This document shows, piece by piece, positions 25,201 to 33,066 of a stretch of DNA of 64,000 bases (within the stretch, counting starts at the first letter, position 1; every line of letters begins with the position of its first letter). Below the pieces are notes generated by a model. It saw only the letters and a program-made list of their open reading frames with translations, ran no database searches and was not told the DNA's origin. Position numbers and translations under genes: made by a program. Origin of the DNA: an uncultured Acetobacteroides sp. (lineage in GTDB: Bacteria; Bacteroidota; Bacteroidia; Bacteroidales; ZOR0009); assembly GCF_963678165.1 (NCBI RefSeq), contig NZ_OY782755.1, positions 3,829,501 through 3,893,500 on the forward strand. The letters run 5' to 3'.

Positions 25201-25469
25201 GCTTCCCCTTTACCTACAAGACGCTTAAGATTGGCAAGCTAATAGGTAAGCCTGTTGCCGGCACCATGACAGCCGTATGGTGGGAGAACCTACAGGACAG
25301 AACCCTTACCATTGGCGTTCCCCAAGTAGGAGTTCGCGACATGAACGGGAACTTCCTCGAAAACCACACCCTACAGCCCGACATCGAGGTAGACTTCACC
25401 CCCGAAGATGTAGCCAACGGCATCGATCCACAGCTCGAAAGAGCCGTAAAGGAGCTGCTGAAGAAGTAA
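22221..25469 (+). CDS. Tricorn-like protease (S41 peptidase with beta-propellers), copy 1
   Basis: 1082 residues from ATG 22221, which gives the signal peptide MKKLLSALLLLMSFAAAANDS; the frame's earlier ATG at 22200 spoils the signal. The first ~550 residues are WD40/PD40-like beta-propeller repeats ('SISPDGRTIAFTYKGDIYTVP', 'SPDGKTIAFASDRYGNFDIF'). A Lys/Asp-rich linker (about residues 570-600) follows, then a C1 helical domain, PDZ-like segment and S41 core. Catalytic candidates: Ser771-His772 (GSHTGG) and nucleophile Ser990 (NYSDAHG), as in archaeal tricorn. It is exported, so probably a periplasmic or outer-membrane peptidase that degrades oligopeptides. A close paralogue follows after 70 nt with a hairpin between. 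Confidence 0.9.
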   Translation: MKKLLSALLLLMSFAAAANDSAPLWMRYPSISPDGRTIAFTYKGDIYTVPTSGGRALQLTTNPAYDYMPIWSPDGKTIAFASDRYGNFDIFTMPAEGGTPKRITTNSVAEQPRTFTPDGKEILFLAQIMDKANSRQFPYGTLREVYAVSVDGGRPHQVLTIPAEDPSFDKSGKLMAYHDYKGYEDPMRKHHVSPVTRDIWVYDTQAKKHTKISTFGGEDRTPIFGDDSKTLYYLSEQFGDFNVVKTSIDNPTKVEQLTFFKKNPVRFLTKSNSNIFAFGYGGEIYTYKEGGKPEKVAISIVNDQVENTLINNDLTNGASEMSVSPNGKEAAFILRGDVYVASVEYGTTKRITNTPEQERNVSFSPDGRSLVYAGERNGKWQVFTATMVKKDEPFFATSTAVKEESLVTIPEDAFQPSYSPDGKEVAFLKDRTTLSVINLKSKKIRDVLDAKYNYSYQDGDQDYCWSPDSKWFLVKYFEAGGWNKEDIGLVKADGTGTVTNLTNSGYSDSNPKWMMKGQSMIWITDRDGYRSHGSWGSEGDVYGMFFTKKAWDTFKMTKEELDIQKEAEKLTKKDKKDETKKDDAKKDEAKKDSTDKIAPLEIDLNDLESRTTRLTINSSNISDAVLTPDGDKLYYLCSFEKGFDLWVNDLKENSTKLVMKLDGYNGNLVIDKDGKNLFFTSGNTLNKLEISSNKRTTISYKAPKTLDYPAERKYLLDHAYHLVEKKFYDPKLHNVDWNYYHQEYAKFLPYINNNYDFAELLSEMLGELNGSHTGGRYTPAPSSGADQTATLGLIYNDSYSGDGLMVAEVIKKGPFENGKTKVAPGIVITAIDADTIKAGADYYPMLNRKAGKATVVGLLNPKTGQRWEEIVKPISKGTENNLLYDRYVERQEAYVDSISNGRIGYVHVRGMNSESFRETYSKTLGKFRNKEALIVDTRFNGGGWLHNDLAILLSGKKYAEFAPKGQYIAAEPLSQWAKPSVVLASEGNYSDAHGFPFTYKTLKIGKLIGKPVAGTMTAVWWENLQDRTLTIGVPQVGVRDMNGNFLENHTLQPDIEVDFTPEDVANGIDPQLERAVKELLKK

Positions 25470-25493
25470 GAAGTAGTATAAGTAGTACTTAAA

Positions 25494-25526
25494 AACCTAA
25501 CAGGCTTCGAAAACCTGTTAGGTTTA
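25494..25526 (+). terminator. Intergenic hairpin AACCTAACAGG...CCTGTTAGGTT
   Basis: A perfect 12-bp stem (AAACCTAACAGG / CCTGTTAGGTTT) with a 9-nt loop between the two protease genes. Near-identical palindromes are widespread in Bacteroidota intergenic DNA. With only a short T-run it may be a partial terminator or a repeat. Confidence 0.6.
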
Positions 25527-25539
25527 ATTCACCCCATAG

Positions 25540-28500
25540 ATGAAAAAGTTTTTAATTGCAATTGCAGCATTTCTAGGATTCAGCGCGGCACAGGCCCAAG
25601 AATCCCCACTGTGGCTGCGCTACCCCTCCATCTCACCCGATGGCAAGACTATCGCCTTTACCTATAAGGGCGATATCTACACCGTTCCAGCGGCAGGAGG
25701 AAGGGCGCAAGCCGTAACCACCAACCCTGCCTACGACTACATGCCCGCTTGGAGCCCCGATGGCAAAACCATCGCCTTTAGCTCCGACCGTAACGGTAAC
25801 TTCGACGTTTACACCGTACCTGCCGAAGGCGGTACCCCTACCCGACTCACCACCAACTCGGCCAACGAGTACGTGCAAACCTTTACCCCCGATGGCAAGC
25901 ATGTCGTATTTACGGCATCCATCCAAAAGCCAGCAACCAACCAGCAGTTTCCTGCAGGATACCTAACGGAAACCTACTCGGTATCGGTTAGCGGTGGACG
26001 ACCAGCGCTGCTCACCAGCGCCGCTGGCGAGAACCACTTCTACACCAAGGATGCCAAGACCGTTTTCTACAACGACATCAAGGGGCAGGAGAACGCTTTC
26101 CGCAAGCACCACACCTCGTCGGTTGCCCGCGACATCTGGAAGTGGAACATCCCTACCAACACCTTCACCCAGCTAACCGTCGAAGGGGCCGAAGATCGTA
26201 ACCCGGTGCTTACCGCCGACGAGAAGACGCTCTACTACCTATCGGAGAACGCTGGCTCGTTCAACGTTTGGAAGATGGACGTAGCCAACCCAAAAGGCAT
26301 CTCGCAGGTAACCTCGTTTACCAAAGATCCCGTTCGCTTTCTATCCATATCTAAGAACAACACGCTTGCCTTTAGCCAAAACGGCGAGCTTTACACCCTT
26401 GCCCAAGGCGGCAAGCCCGAAAAGGTGAAGGTGACCATTGTTAACGATGGCGACAATCAGGTGGAGAAGCAGACCGCCCGTAGCGGCCTCTCGGGTGCAG
26501 CCCTATCGCCCAACGGCAAGGAGCTCGCCATTGTGGTACGTGGCGACATCTACGTTACATCAGTAGAGTACGGTACCACCCGTCGCATCACCAACACCCC
26601 CAGCCAGGAGCGTAGCCCATCGTTTAGCCCCGATGGCCGCACGCTAGTGTACGCCGGATTCCGCAACGGCAGCTGGAACCTCTACACAGCCTCCATCGCA
26701 AAGGCCGAGGAGCCCTACTTCTTTGCAGCCTCATCCATCAAGGAGGAAACCCTACTGGATAGCCCCGATGAGACCTTCCAGCCCGTATTCGCGCCAAAGG
26801 GCAACGAGGTGGCCTTCCTAAGCGATAGAACCAAAATCAAGGTTATCGATACAAAGACAAAGGCCATCCGCCAGATTACCGATGGCAGCAAGAACTTCTC
26901 CTACTCCGATGGCGACATCGACTTTGGCTGGTCGCCCGACGGCAAGTGGATTACCCTGGCCTACATCGATAAGCTGCGCCAAGGCTACAACGATATCGGC
27001 ATTGTGAGCAGCAAGGGCGGCGAGATTAAGAACATCACCCTATCGGGCTACATGCAGGATGGCCCCAAGTGGATGATGGGTGGCGATATCATCCTCTTCA
27101 CCTCCGACCGCTTTGGCATGAGGGCGCACGGCTCGTGGGGCTCGCAGCGCGACATAATGGGCATCTTCACCAACAAGGCCGCCTTCGACAAGTCGAAGCT
27201 CTCGCAGGAAGATCTCGACCTGATTAAGGAGCAGGAGAAGATGAAGAAGGATGCCGAGAAGAAGGTGGCAGATGCCAAGAAGGAGAAAAAGGACGATAAG
27301 AAGAAGCCTGCCAAGAAGGACGAAAAGGCTGCTGCCGACTCCACCAAGAAGGAGGCCAAGCCCGAAGGTAAGGACATCAAGCTGGAACTTAACGGTATCG
27401 AAGACCGCATCGAGCGTCTTACCATCAACTCGTCCGACCTTTCGGACTACGTGATTACCCCCGATGGCGAAAAGCTGTACTACCTTGCCGCATTCGAGGG
27501 TGGGTACGACCTCTGGGTCAACGAGCTCCGCAAGAACGAAACCAAGCTGGTGCAGAAGCTCAACGGTAAAGGCGGCTCGCTGGCGCTCGACAAGGAGGCC
27601 AAGAACCTTTTCGTGATCGCATCGAGCGGCATCACCAAAATAGAGATTGCCAGCGGCAGCAAGAAGTCGGTTTCCTTTGCTGCTGACGAGGAGATCGATC
27701 ACGCCGCCGAGCGTGCCTACATGTTCGAGCACGTGTACAAAACCGTGAAGAGCAAGTTCTACCGTACCGACCTCCATGGCTGCGACTGGGAGTACTACAA
27801 GGCCAACTACGAGCGATTCCTCCCCTACATCGACAACAACTACGACTTTGCCCAGCTGCTCAGCGAGCTGCTCGGCGAGCTGAACGCCTCGCACACCGGC
27901 GGAAGCTACCGCCCATCGCTCGAGAATGCCGACGCCACCGCCCGCCTTGGCCTGCTGATGGATGTGGCCTACACCGGCGAGGGCGCCAAGGTAGCGGAGG
28001 TGATCAAGGACGGCCCATTCGACCGCGAATCGTCGAAGGTTAAGGCCGGATCGCTGCTGGTTGCCATCGACGGCAGCCCCGTTAAGGCCGGAGAAGACTA
28101 CTATCCGCTTCTAAACAAGAAGGCCGGCAAGCGCACCATGCTTACCTTTAAGGATGATAAGGGCAGTAGCTGGGACGAGGTGGTTAAGCCCATCAGCGCC
28201 AGCGCCGAAAACGAGCTGATGTACAACCGCTGGGTGGAAAACCGCCGCGCCGAAGTCGAAAAGCTGTCGGGTGGCCGCCTAGGCTACGTGCACATCCGCT
28301 CGATGGCCGACGAAAGCTTCCGCACCACCTTCTCCGACGTCTTCGGCCGCTACAACAACAAGGAAGGCATCGTAATCGACACCCGCTTCAACGGCGGTGG
28401 CCGCATGCACGAGGACATCGAGGCGCTGTTCAGCGGCACCAAGTACCTCGAGCAGGTTCCCCGCGGGCAGTACGTGGGCCTTCAGCCAACCAAGCGCTGG

Positions 28501-28848
28501 ACCAAGGCATCCATCATGCTCATCGGCGAGGCCAACTACTCCAACGCGCACGGAACCCCTTGGGTGTACAAGCACATGAACATCGGCAAGCTGGTAGGCA
28601 TGCCCGTTCCCGGAACCATGACCAGCGTTTGGTGGGAGAACATGCAGGATCGTACCATCACCTACGGCATTCCAATCATCGGGTACCGCACCAAGGAGGG
28701 CAACTTCCTGGAGAATACCCAGCTCGAGCCCGACTACAAGGTGGCCAACCAGTCCACCATCCTCGATGCCGGCCGCGACCAGCAGATCGAGGAAGCCGTA
28801 AAGGAACTGCTTAAGGATATTGATGCCAACAAGTCGAAGACTTGGTAG
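25540..28848 (+). CDS. Tricorn-like protease (S41 peptidase with beta-propellers), copy 2
   Basis: 1102 residues with signal peptide MKKFLIAIAAFLGFSAAQAQ. Same order as copy 1: propellers ('SISPDGKTIAFTYKGDIYTVP' and many SPDG repeats), a longer Lys/Glu/Ala-rich linker (nt about 27235-27370), then the S41 core with Ser784-His785 (ASHTGG) and nucleophile Ser1001 (NYSNAHG; Asn replaces the Asp that follows Ser in copy 1). Similar along its whole length to copy 1, so this is a tandem duplication that has diverged. Its codon use is more G+C-rich at third positions than copy 1. The 3' extension (DIDANKSKTW) is absent from copy 1. Confidence 0.9.
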   Translation: MKKFLIAIAAFLGFSAAQAQESPLWLRYPSISPDGKTIAFTYKGDIYTVPAAGGRAQAVTTNPAYDYMPAWSPDGKTIAFSSDRNGNFDVYTVPAEGGTPTRLTTNSANEYVQTFTPDGKHVVFTASIQKPATNQQFPAGYLTETYSVSVSGGRPALLTSAAGENHFYTKDAKTVFYNDIKGQENAFRKHHTSSVARDIWKWNIPTNTFTQLTVEGAEDRNPVLTADEKTLYYLSENAGSFNVWKMDVANPKGISQVTSFTKDPVRFLSISKNNTLAFSQNGELYTLAQGGKPEKVKVTIVNDGDNQVEKQTARSGLSGAALSPNGKELAIVVRGDIYVTSVEYGTTRRITNTPSQERSPSFSPDGRTLVYAGFRNGSWNLYTASIAKAEEPYFFAASSIKEETLLDSPDETFQPVFAPKGNEVAFLSDRTKIKVIDTKTKAIRQITDGSKNFSYSDGDIDFGWSPDGKWITLAYIDKLRQGYNDIGIVSSKGGEIKNITLSGYMQDGPKWMMGGDIILFTSDRFGMRAHGSWGSQRDIMGIFTNKAAFDKSKLSQEDLDLIKEQEKMKKDAEKKVADAKKEKKDDKKKPAKKDEKAAADSTKKEAKPEGKDIKLELNGIEDRIERLTINSSDLSDYVITPDGEKLYYLAAFEGGYDLWVNELRKNETKLVQKLNGKGGSLALDKEAKNLFVIASSGITKIEIASGSKKSVSFAADEEIDHAAERAYMFEHVYKTVKSKFYRTDLHGCDWEYYKANYERFLPYIDNNYDFAQLLSELLGELNASHTGGSYRPSLENADATARLGLLMDVAYTGEGAKVAEVIKDGPFDRESSKVKAGSLLVAIDGSPVKAGEDYYPLLNKKAGKRTMLTFKDDKGSSWDEVVKPISASAENELMYNRWVENRRAEVEKLSGGRLGYVHIRSMADESFRTTFSDVFGRYNNKEGIVIDTRFNGGGRMHEDIEALFSGTKYLEQVPRGQYVGLQPTKRWTKASIMLIGEANYSNAHGTPWVYKHMNIGKLVGMPVPGTMTSVWWENMQDRTITYGIPIIGYRTKEGNFLENTQLEPDYKVANQSTILDAGRDQQIEEAVKELLKDIDANKSKTW

Positions 28849-28871
28849 GTAGCAGGTCTATTAAATTGACA

Positions 28872-28897
28872 AAGGGCTGGTAGCAATACCGGCCCTT
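28872..28897 (+). terminator. Terminator of the second tricorn-like gene
   Basis: AAGGGCTGGTA-GCAA-TACCGGCCCTT (11 bp, one G-U) followed by CTTGTTT. Confidence 0.7.
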
Positions 28898-28952
28898 CTT
28901 GTTTACTCTGTTAGACGAAGACATCTTTGGGTGCGATAGATGCATCTATAGG

Positions 28953-29117
28953 TTGCTAGTGGGGCTATTGTTATTATCAGCGAGGTATGGTATGTTGTCA
29001 GCGAGATACGGTAGATTGTTAACGAAGCGGCTAAATTGTCAGCGAGGCATGGTAGATTGCTAACAAGACGGGTAAATTGTCAGCGAGGTATGGTGCGTTG
29101 TCAGCGAAGCGGGGTAC
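28953..29117. repeat. Array C: eight tandem units of 20-21 bp
   Basis: Units start at 28953, 28974, 28995, 29016, 29036, 29057, 29077 and 29098, alternating 21 and 20 nt in the second half. The commonest text is TTGTCAGCGAGGTATGGTA. There seem to be two unit types: GCGAGGTATGGTAGA (odd) and ACGAAGCGGCTAAA (even). It lies between the protease terminator and the tRNA-Ser terminator, in a 448-nt region without a gene. Confidence 0.8.
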
Positions 29118-29252
29118 TATACCGACGTTTTCTATCTGCGTGTAATTCTTTGTTCCCCGCTAGCCGTAGAATAAGCCCACGAGGCTGGCGCATCTTGTAA
29201 ATGCGTCGAGCATAGGCGGAGGGCTCATACCGCCAGCATGCACAGGGCACAA

Positions 29253-29291
29253 AAGAAGAAGCGGCTGCCATTGGGTTGGTAGCCGCTTCTT
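29253..29291 (-). terminator. Terminator of tRNA-Ser
   Basis: On the minus strand an 11-bp stem AAGAAGCGGCT / AGCCGCTTCTT, with further GCC/GGT pairing in the loop, ends in CTTTTG just after the tRNA. Confidence 0.75.
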
Positions 29292-29296
29292 GGGGG

Positions 29297-29384
29297 CGGA
29301 GAGAAAGGGATTCGAACCCTTGAACCACTTTTGGCGGTTACACACTTTCCAGGCGTGCGCCTTCGACCACTCGGCCATCTCTCC
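29297..29384 (-). tRNA. tRNA-Ser (GGA)
   Basis: On the minus strand the 88-nt cloverleaf opens GGAGAGA and closes TCTCTCC plus discriminator G. The anticodon stem-loop CTGGAAAG gives anticodon GGA. A long variable arm (GTGTGTAACCGCCAAAAGTGG region) marks a class II tRNA, and GGTTCGAATCC is the T-loop. CCA is not encoded. It lies downstream of the asparaginase gene. Confidence 0.95.
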
Positions 29385-29427
29385 TTGATTTCTGCGGTGC
29401 AAAATAGTGAAAAAAATTTCAAATATC

Positions 29428-30459
29428 CTAGCTAACCTCCATCTCTCCGGCCAGCGAGCACTCAAATTGTCGCTTTACCTCATCCACCGTATAGCTTTGC
29501 CCGAACAGGAACATCAACTTAACCACCGCCGCCTCGAAGGTTATGTCGTACCCGGTAATCACGCCCATCTTCTTCAGCAGCACGCCGGTTTCGTAGCTCT
29601 CCATGTTTACCGACCCGCCACGGCACTGGCTTACGTTAACCACCACCAGCCCGCGCTTTATGGCAGCATCGAGTTCGTCTAGGAACCAGGGGTAGGTAGG
29701 CGCATTCCCCGAGCCAAATGTCTCGAGCACCACCCCCTTCACGCCCTTGATGTTGAGCACCGCATGCACCACGCTCTGGCTGATGCCGGGGAATAGCGCT
29801 AGCGATGCCACGTTGGCATCCAGCTTGGTGTTAAACCGTACGGGCTGGCTAAAATCGACCTGCCGCACGTAGGGAAGATGGTACTGAACGTCGATGCCGG
29901 CCACCGCCAGCGCCGGATAGTTCTCGCTCCGAAATGCGTTAAAGGTATGCGCGTTGTACTTAAAGGTGCGGTTGCCCCGGTAGAGGTGGTTGTTAAACAG
30001 CACGCACACCTCGGGGATGAGCGGCTTGCCCTCCATGTAGGCCGCCGCCACCTCAACGGCCGAGAGCAGGTTCTCCCTACCATCGGTTCGGATCTCGCCG
30101 ATGGGCAGTTGGCTTCCGGTGAGGATAATGGGCTTGGTGAGGTTCTGGATCATGAAGCTGAGCGCCGATGCCGTGTACGACATGGTGTCGGTTCCGTGCA
30201 GGATCACAAAGCCATCGTACTTCTTGTAGTTTGCCTTGATGATTTCGGCGATGCTCTGCCAGAACTCGGGCTGAATATTCGAGGAATCGACCGGGGGATC
30301 GTACGATATGGTGTTAATCGTAAAGTGGAACTTGCTCAGCTCAGGAACCTCTTCCTGTATCTGCTTAAAGTTAAATGGGACGAGCGATCCGGTTTCAAGA
30401 TCGCGCTTCATACCAATCGTTCCACCTGTATAAATTACAAGTATGGCTGTGCCTTTCAT
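29428..30459 (-). CDS. ansA: Type I L-asparaginase
   Basis: 343 residues without a signal peptide, so cytoplasmic. The first catalytic Thr motif is 'ILVIYTGGTIGM' and the second is 'DGFVILHGTDTMSYTASALSFM' (HGTDT), as in AnsA/AspG-type asparaginases hydrolysing Asn to Asp and ammonia. 'GSQLPIGEIRTDGRENLLSAVEVAA' is also typical. Starts 3 nt after the stop of tatD, so the two are an operon; the asparaginase/TatD pairing is seen in other Bacteroidota. Confidence 0.92.
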   Translation of the reverse strand: MKGTAILVIYTGGTIGMKRDLETGSLVPFNFKQIQEEVPELSKFHFTINTISYDPPVDSSNIQPEFWQSIAEIIKANYKKYDGFVILHGTDTMSYTASALSFMIQNLTKPIILTGSQLPIGEIRTDGRENLLSAVEVAAAYMEGKPLIPEVCVLFNNHLYRGNRTFKYNAHTFNAFRSENYPALAVAGIDVQYHLPYVRQVDFSQPVRFNTKLDANVASLALFPGISQSVVHAVLNIKGVKGVVLETFGSGNAPTYPWFLDELDAAIKRGLVVVNVSQCRGGSVNMESYETGVLLKKMGVITGYDITFEAAVVKLMFLFGQSYTVDEVKRQFECSLAGEMEVS

Positions 30460-30462
30460 CGC

Positions 30463-31230
30463 TTAAATGTTGAAGATACTTTTAGCTGTTGTAGTAGTTG
30501 CTCCCGCTACATCGCTAACCGTTACGTTCTTGATTTGAGCCACCTTTGCAGCAATTAGTGGAATGAACGCCGGCACGTTGCGCTTCCCCCTATGGGGAGT
30601 TGGCGCAAGATATGGAGAATCGGTTTCTAAAACAATACGCTCCAGCGGAATTTCCGCCACCACATCGGCCAGGCCCGAATTCTTAAAGGTGACGATTCCC
30701 CCTATTCCAACCGCAAAATCGCCCAACGCGCTGATGGCCCTGTAGGTCTCCACATCGCCCGTAAAGGCGTGGAAGATGCCAAAGAGCGGCTGCCCCTTGT
30801 ATGCCTTTAGGATATCGAAGATCTCGGAAAACGCCTCGCGCGAGTGGATCACCAGCGGAAGGCTATGCTTAAGCGCCAGCTGTATCTGGTAGTCGAACAC
30901 CTCCTGCTGCTGATGCCTGAACTCCTTCGACCAGTACAGGTCGATGCCCACCTCGCCGATGCCGTACACCTTTCGGCTTGCCAGGTACTGCTCCACCAGC
31001 TGCAGCTCCTCGTTATACGATTCGCCTACCGACGTTGGATGGAGCCCGATAAGCGGATAGCAGCAAGGCGCCTCGTCGGCCAGCGCAAATAGCGACTGAT
31101 GGCTTTCGCTATCTATTGCCGGAAGAATAAGCGCCTCGACATGGGCATCGTTTGCCCGCTTAAGCTCAGGCAGGTAGTCGTCCTTAAACTCCTCGGCGTA
31201 GAGGTGGCAGTGCGTATCAATAAAATTCAT
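30463..31230 (-). CDS. TatD-family metal-dependent hydrolase (DNase)
   Basis: 255 residues, a TIM-barrel amidohydrolase. Metal ligands: 'FIDTHCHLY' (HxH), 'YGIGEVGIDLYW' (Glu), 'LPLVIHSRE' (His), 'FGIFHAFTGD' (His) and 'IVLETDSPYLAP' (Asp). Family members have 3'-5' exonuclease or DNase activity in repair and DNA turnover. First gene of a two-gene operon with the asparaginase. Array D lies upstream, so its promoter is in the 31231-31544 stretch. Confidence 0.92.
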   Translation of the reverse strand: MNFIDTHCHLYAEEFKDDYLPELKRANDAHVEALILPAIDSESHQSLFALADEAPCCYPLIGLHPTSVGESYNEELQLVEQYLASRKVYGIGEVGIDLYWSKEFRHQQQEVFDYQIQLALKHSLPLVIHSREAFSEIFDILKAYKGQPLFGIFHAFTGDVETYRAISALGDFAVGIGGIVTFKNSGLADVVAEIPLERIVLETDSPYLAPTPHRGKRNVPAFIPLIAAKVAQIKNVTVSDVAGATTTTAKSIFNI

Positions 31231-31318
31231 GGGTATTGTTTCGGTTGATATATCCGGCGAAGATGCCGCGCCAAAGGTACAAAAACGCTACTGATGGGGG
31301 TACGATTTGGATAGCGCG

Positions 31319-31403
31319 GAGGAATTTCATGTGAAAGTAGCTGTTTCGTAACGGTCACATGCCGCTCGCATGGCAGACGCACATCTACTTTGGTGAATTC
31401 CTC
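31319..31403. repeat. Long imperfect inverted repeat upstream of tatD
   Basis: GAGGAATTTCATGTGAAAGTAG (written in parts: GAGGAATTTCA, AAAGTAG) at 31319-31340 faces CTACTTTGGTGAATTCCTC at 31385-31403. The arms are about 20 nt with a 44-nt centre that itself holds 'GCCGCTCGCATGGC'. Function unknown; a remnant of a small element is possible. Confidence 0.5.
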
Positions 31404-31544
31404 ACCCATGCTCGTTTCGCTTTTAGTATTACTGCTTAGGGGTTGCTGGAGAGCTAGGCCGTGTCTACCTCAACACCCTCCAAAGGGGGCTACGGCGCAG
31501 CCCGTAGCTTAACAGCATGTCGGATATCCTCAAAGCGAATCTAA

Positions 31545-31898
31545 GGGGTGATGCATCGATGCATTAGGGCTTTCCGGAAATCCGGCAGGGGTCACACACC
31601 AATGCATTAGGCTTTCCGGAAATCCGGTAGGGGTCATACACCGATGCATTAGGCCTTCCGAAAACCCGGTAGGGGTCATACATCGATGCATCAGGCTTAC
31701 CGGAAATCCGGCAGGGGTCATACACCGATGCATTAGGCTTTCCGAAAACCCGGCAGTGGTCATGCATCGATGCATTAGGTCTTCCGAAAAATCTGAAGGG
31801 GTCATGTATCGTTACATTAGGCTTCCGGAAAATTCTGAAGGGGTGATGTATCGTTACATTAGGCTTTCTGAAAATACTGTAAGGGGTAATGAATCAAG
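31545..31898. repeat. Array D: eight tandem 42-bp units plus a partial ninth
   Basis: Units start at 31545, 31588, 31630, 31672, 31714, 31756, 31798 and 31840 (42 nt, two of 43). Each begins GGGGTCATACA.CGATGCATT and ends with a CCGGAAATCCGG-type palindrome. Conservation is higher in the first five units and decays to the right. 42 bp is twice the 21-bp period of the other arrays. Both strands have open frames through the array (14-residue periods, for example MHRCMTPAGFPESL on the minus strand), a consequence of the unit length. It lies between dprA and tatD. Confidence 0.9.
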
Positions 31899-31926
31899 GA
31901 AACAGGCAATCAACGCTGGACAAATT

Positions 31927-33054
31927 CTAAAAGCGAAATCCCTGGGATAGCGCGTATGATTTACCCGGCAGGCTTTTTACAATGCCATCGAACTCCATGG
32001 TAAGAAGGATTGCCGAGGTAGATGGCATCGACAGCCCGCTGCTAAACGCAATGGTATCGATGCTCTCCTTTTCGACCCCCTTAAGGATGGCTACAATCTT
32101 CTGCTCCTCCTCGCTCAGCTCCCTAAAGAGGCTCAGCTGCTGCGGAGGAGCGGCGCTCGTTTGAGCGGTCTGCCAGTTGAGCGCATTCTCGATGTCCTCA
32201 GCGCTCTCAACCAGCGCCGCCTTATTCGATTTAATGAGGGCATTACATCCCTGCGAGTATTTGTCGCCTGCACGACCAGGACAGGTCAGCACATCGCGGT
32301 TGTACGAGCTGGCGATATCGGCGGTAACCAACGCGCCACCCTTTATGGCCGACTCCACCACAATTGTGGCATCAGCCAATCCTGCAATTATTCGATTACG
32401 CCGAAGGAAGTTGTTGCGCTCGGGCTGAGTACCCGTGATAAAGTCGGTGACCAAGGCGCCATTGCCCAGCATCTCCTTGGCCAATCCCCTATTGGCCGAA
32501 GGGTAAATCATATCGAGCCCATGCGCCAGCACGCCTACCGTTGGAAAACCATTCTTTGTTGCATTTCGATGCGCGGCGGTGTCTATTCCATGAGCCAAAC
32601 CGCTTACAATAAGTACCGAATGTCCCTGTTGGGCCAAGCCACGAACCAGCTCCTCGCAAAGCCACCTGCCGTAATCGCTTGCGCTCCGGGTTCCGACCAT
32701 AGCCAGCACCTTCGGATGCGATAGCGGCACGCTACCCTTATAGTAGAGAAGGATTGGCGAATCGTCGCACTGCTTAAGCCGCTCGGGATAGCTCGGGTCG
32801 GTATAGTAAAGAGGGGTTATCTCGTACTTGGAAAGAAACTCTATCTCTTTTTCGGCACGCTCCAGCACCTTTTGGTGGTACACCTCATGCGCAATGAACT
32901 CTCCTACCCCAGGTACCTTTTGCAGCGACTTCTTCGACTGAATAAATACCTCGTCTACTCCACCACAGTAGGCTATAAGCTTTTTGGCGGTGATGCTGCC
33001 AATGTGGGGGATAATCTCAAGGGCAATCTTGTACTTAAGTAGAGGATCGTTCAT
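31927..33054 (-). CDS. dprA: DprA, DNA-processing protein
   Basis: 375 residues with the full DprA layout: an N-terminal SAM/HhH-like part ('IIPHIGSITAKKLIAYCGG', 'VPGVGEFIAHEV'), the Rossmann core ('VLAMVGTRSASDYGRWLCEELVRGLAQQGHSVLIVSGLAHGIDTAAHRNA', 'RNRIIAGLADATIVVESAIKGGALVTADIASSYNRDVLTCPG') and a C-terminal winged-helix ('LSEEEQKIVAILKGVEKESIDTIAFSSGLSM'). DprA loads RecA on incoming single-stranded DNA during transformation. Preceded on its strand by a small membrane protein and a proline dehydrogenase with 12-nt spacing. Confidence 0.95.
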   Translation of the reverse strand: MNDPLLKYKIALEIIPHIGSITAKKLIAYCGGVDEVFIQSKKSLQKVPGVGEFIAHEVYHQKVLERAEKEIEFLSKYEITPLYYTDPSYPERLKQCDDSPILLYYKGSVPLSHPKVLAMVGTRSASDYGRWLCEELVRGLAQQGHSVLIVSGLAHGIDTAAHRNATKNGFPTVGVLAHGLDMIYPSANRGLAKEMLGNGALVTDFITGTQPERNNFLRRNRIIAGLADATIVVESAIKGGALVTADIASSYNRDVLTCPGRAGDKYSQGCNALIKSNKAALVESAEDIENALNWQTAQTSAAPPQQLSLFRELSEEEQKIVAILKGVEKESIDTIAFSSGLSMPSTSAILLTMEFDGIVKSLPGKSYALSQGFRF

Positions 33055-33066
33055 GCCACAAAAGGT

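Noticed and set aside
31530-31805. Minus-strand frame of MHRCMTPAGF repeats, and plus frame 31756-31950
   Set aside because: Both follow from the 42-nt array D; both strands are open, which indicates repeat structure rather than coding.
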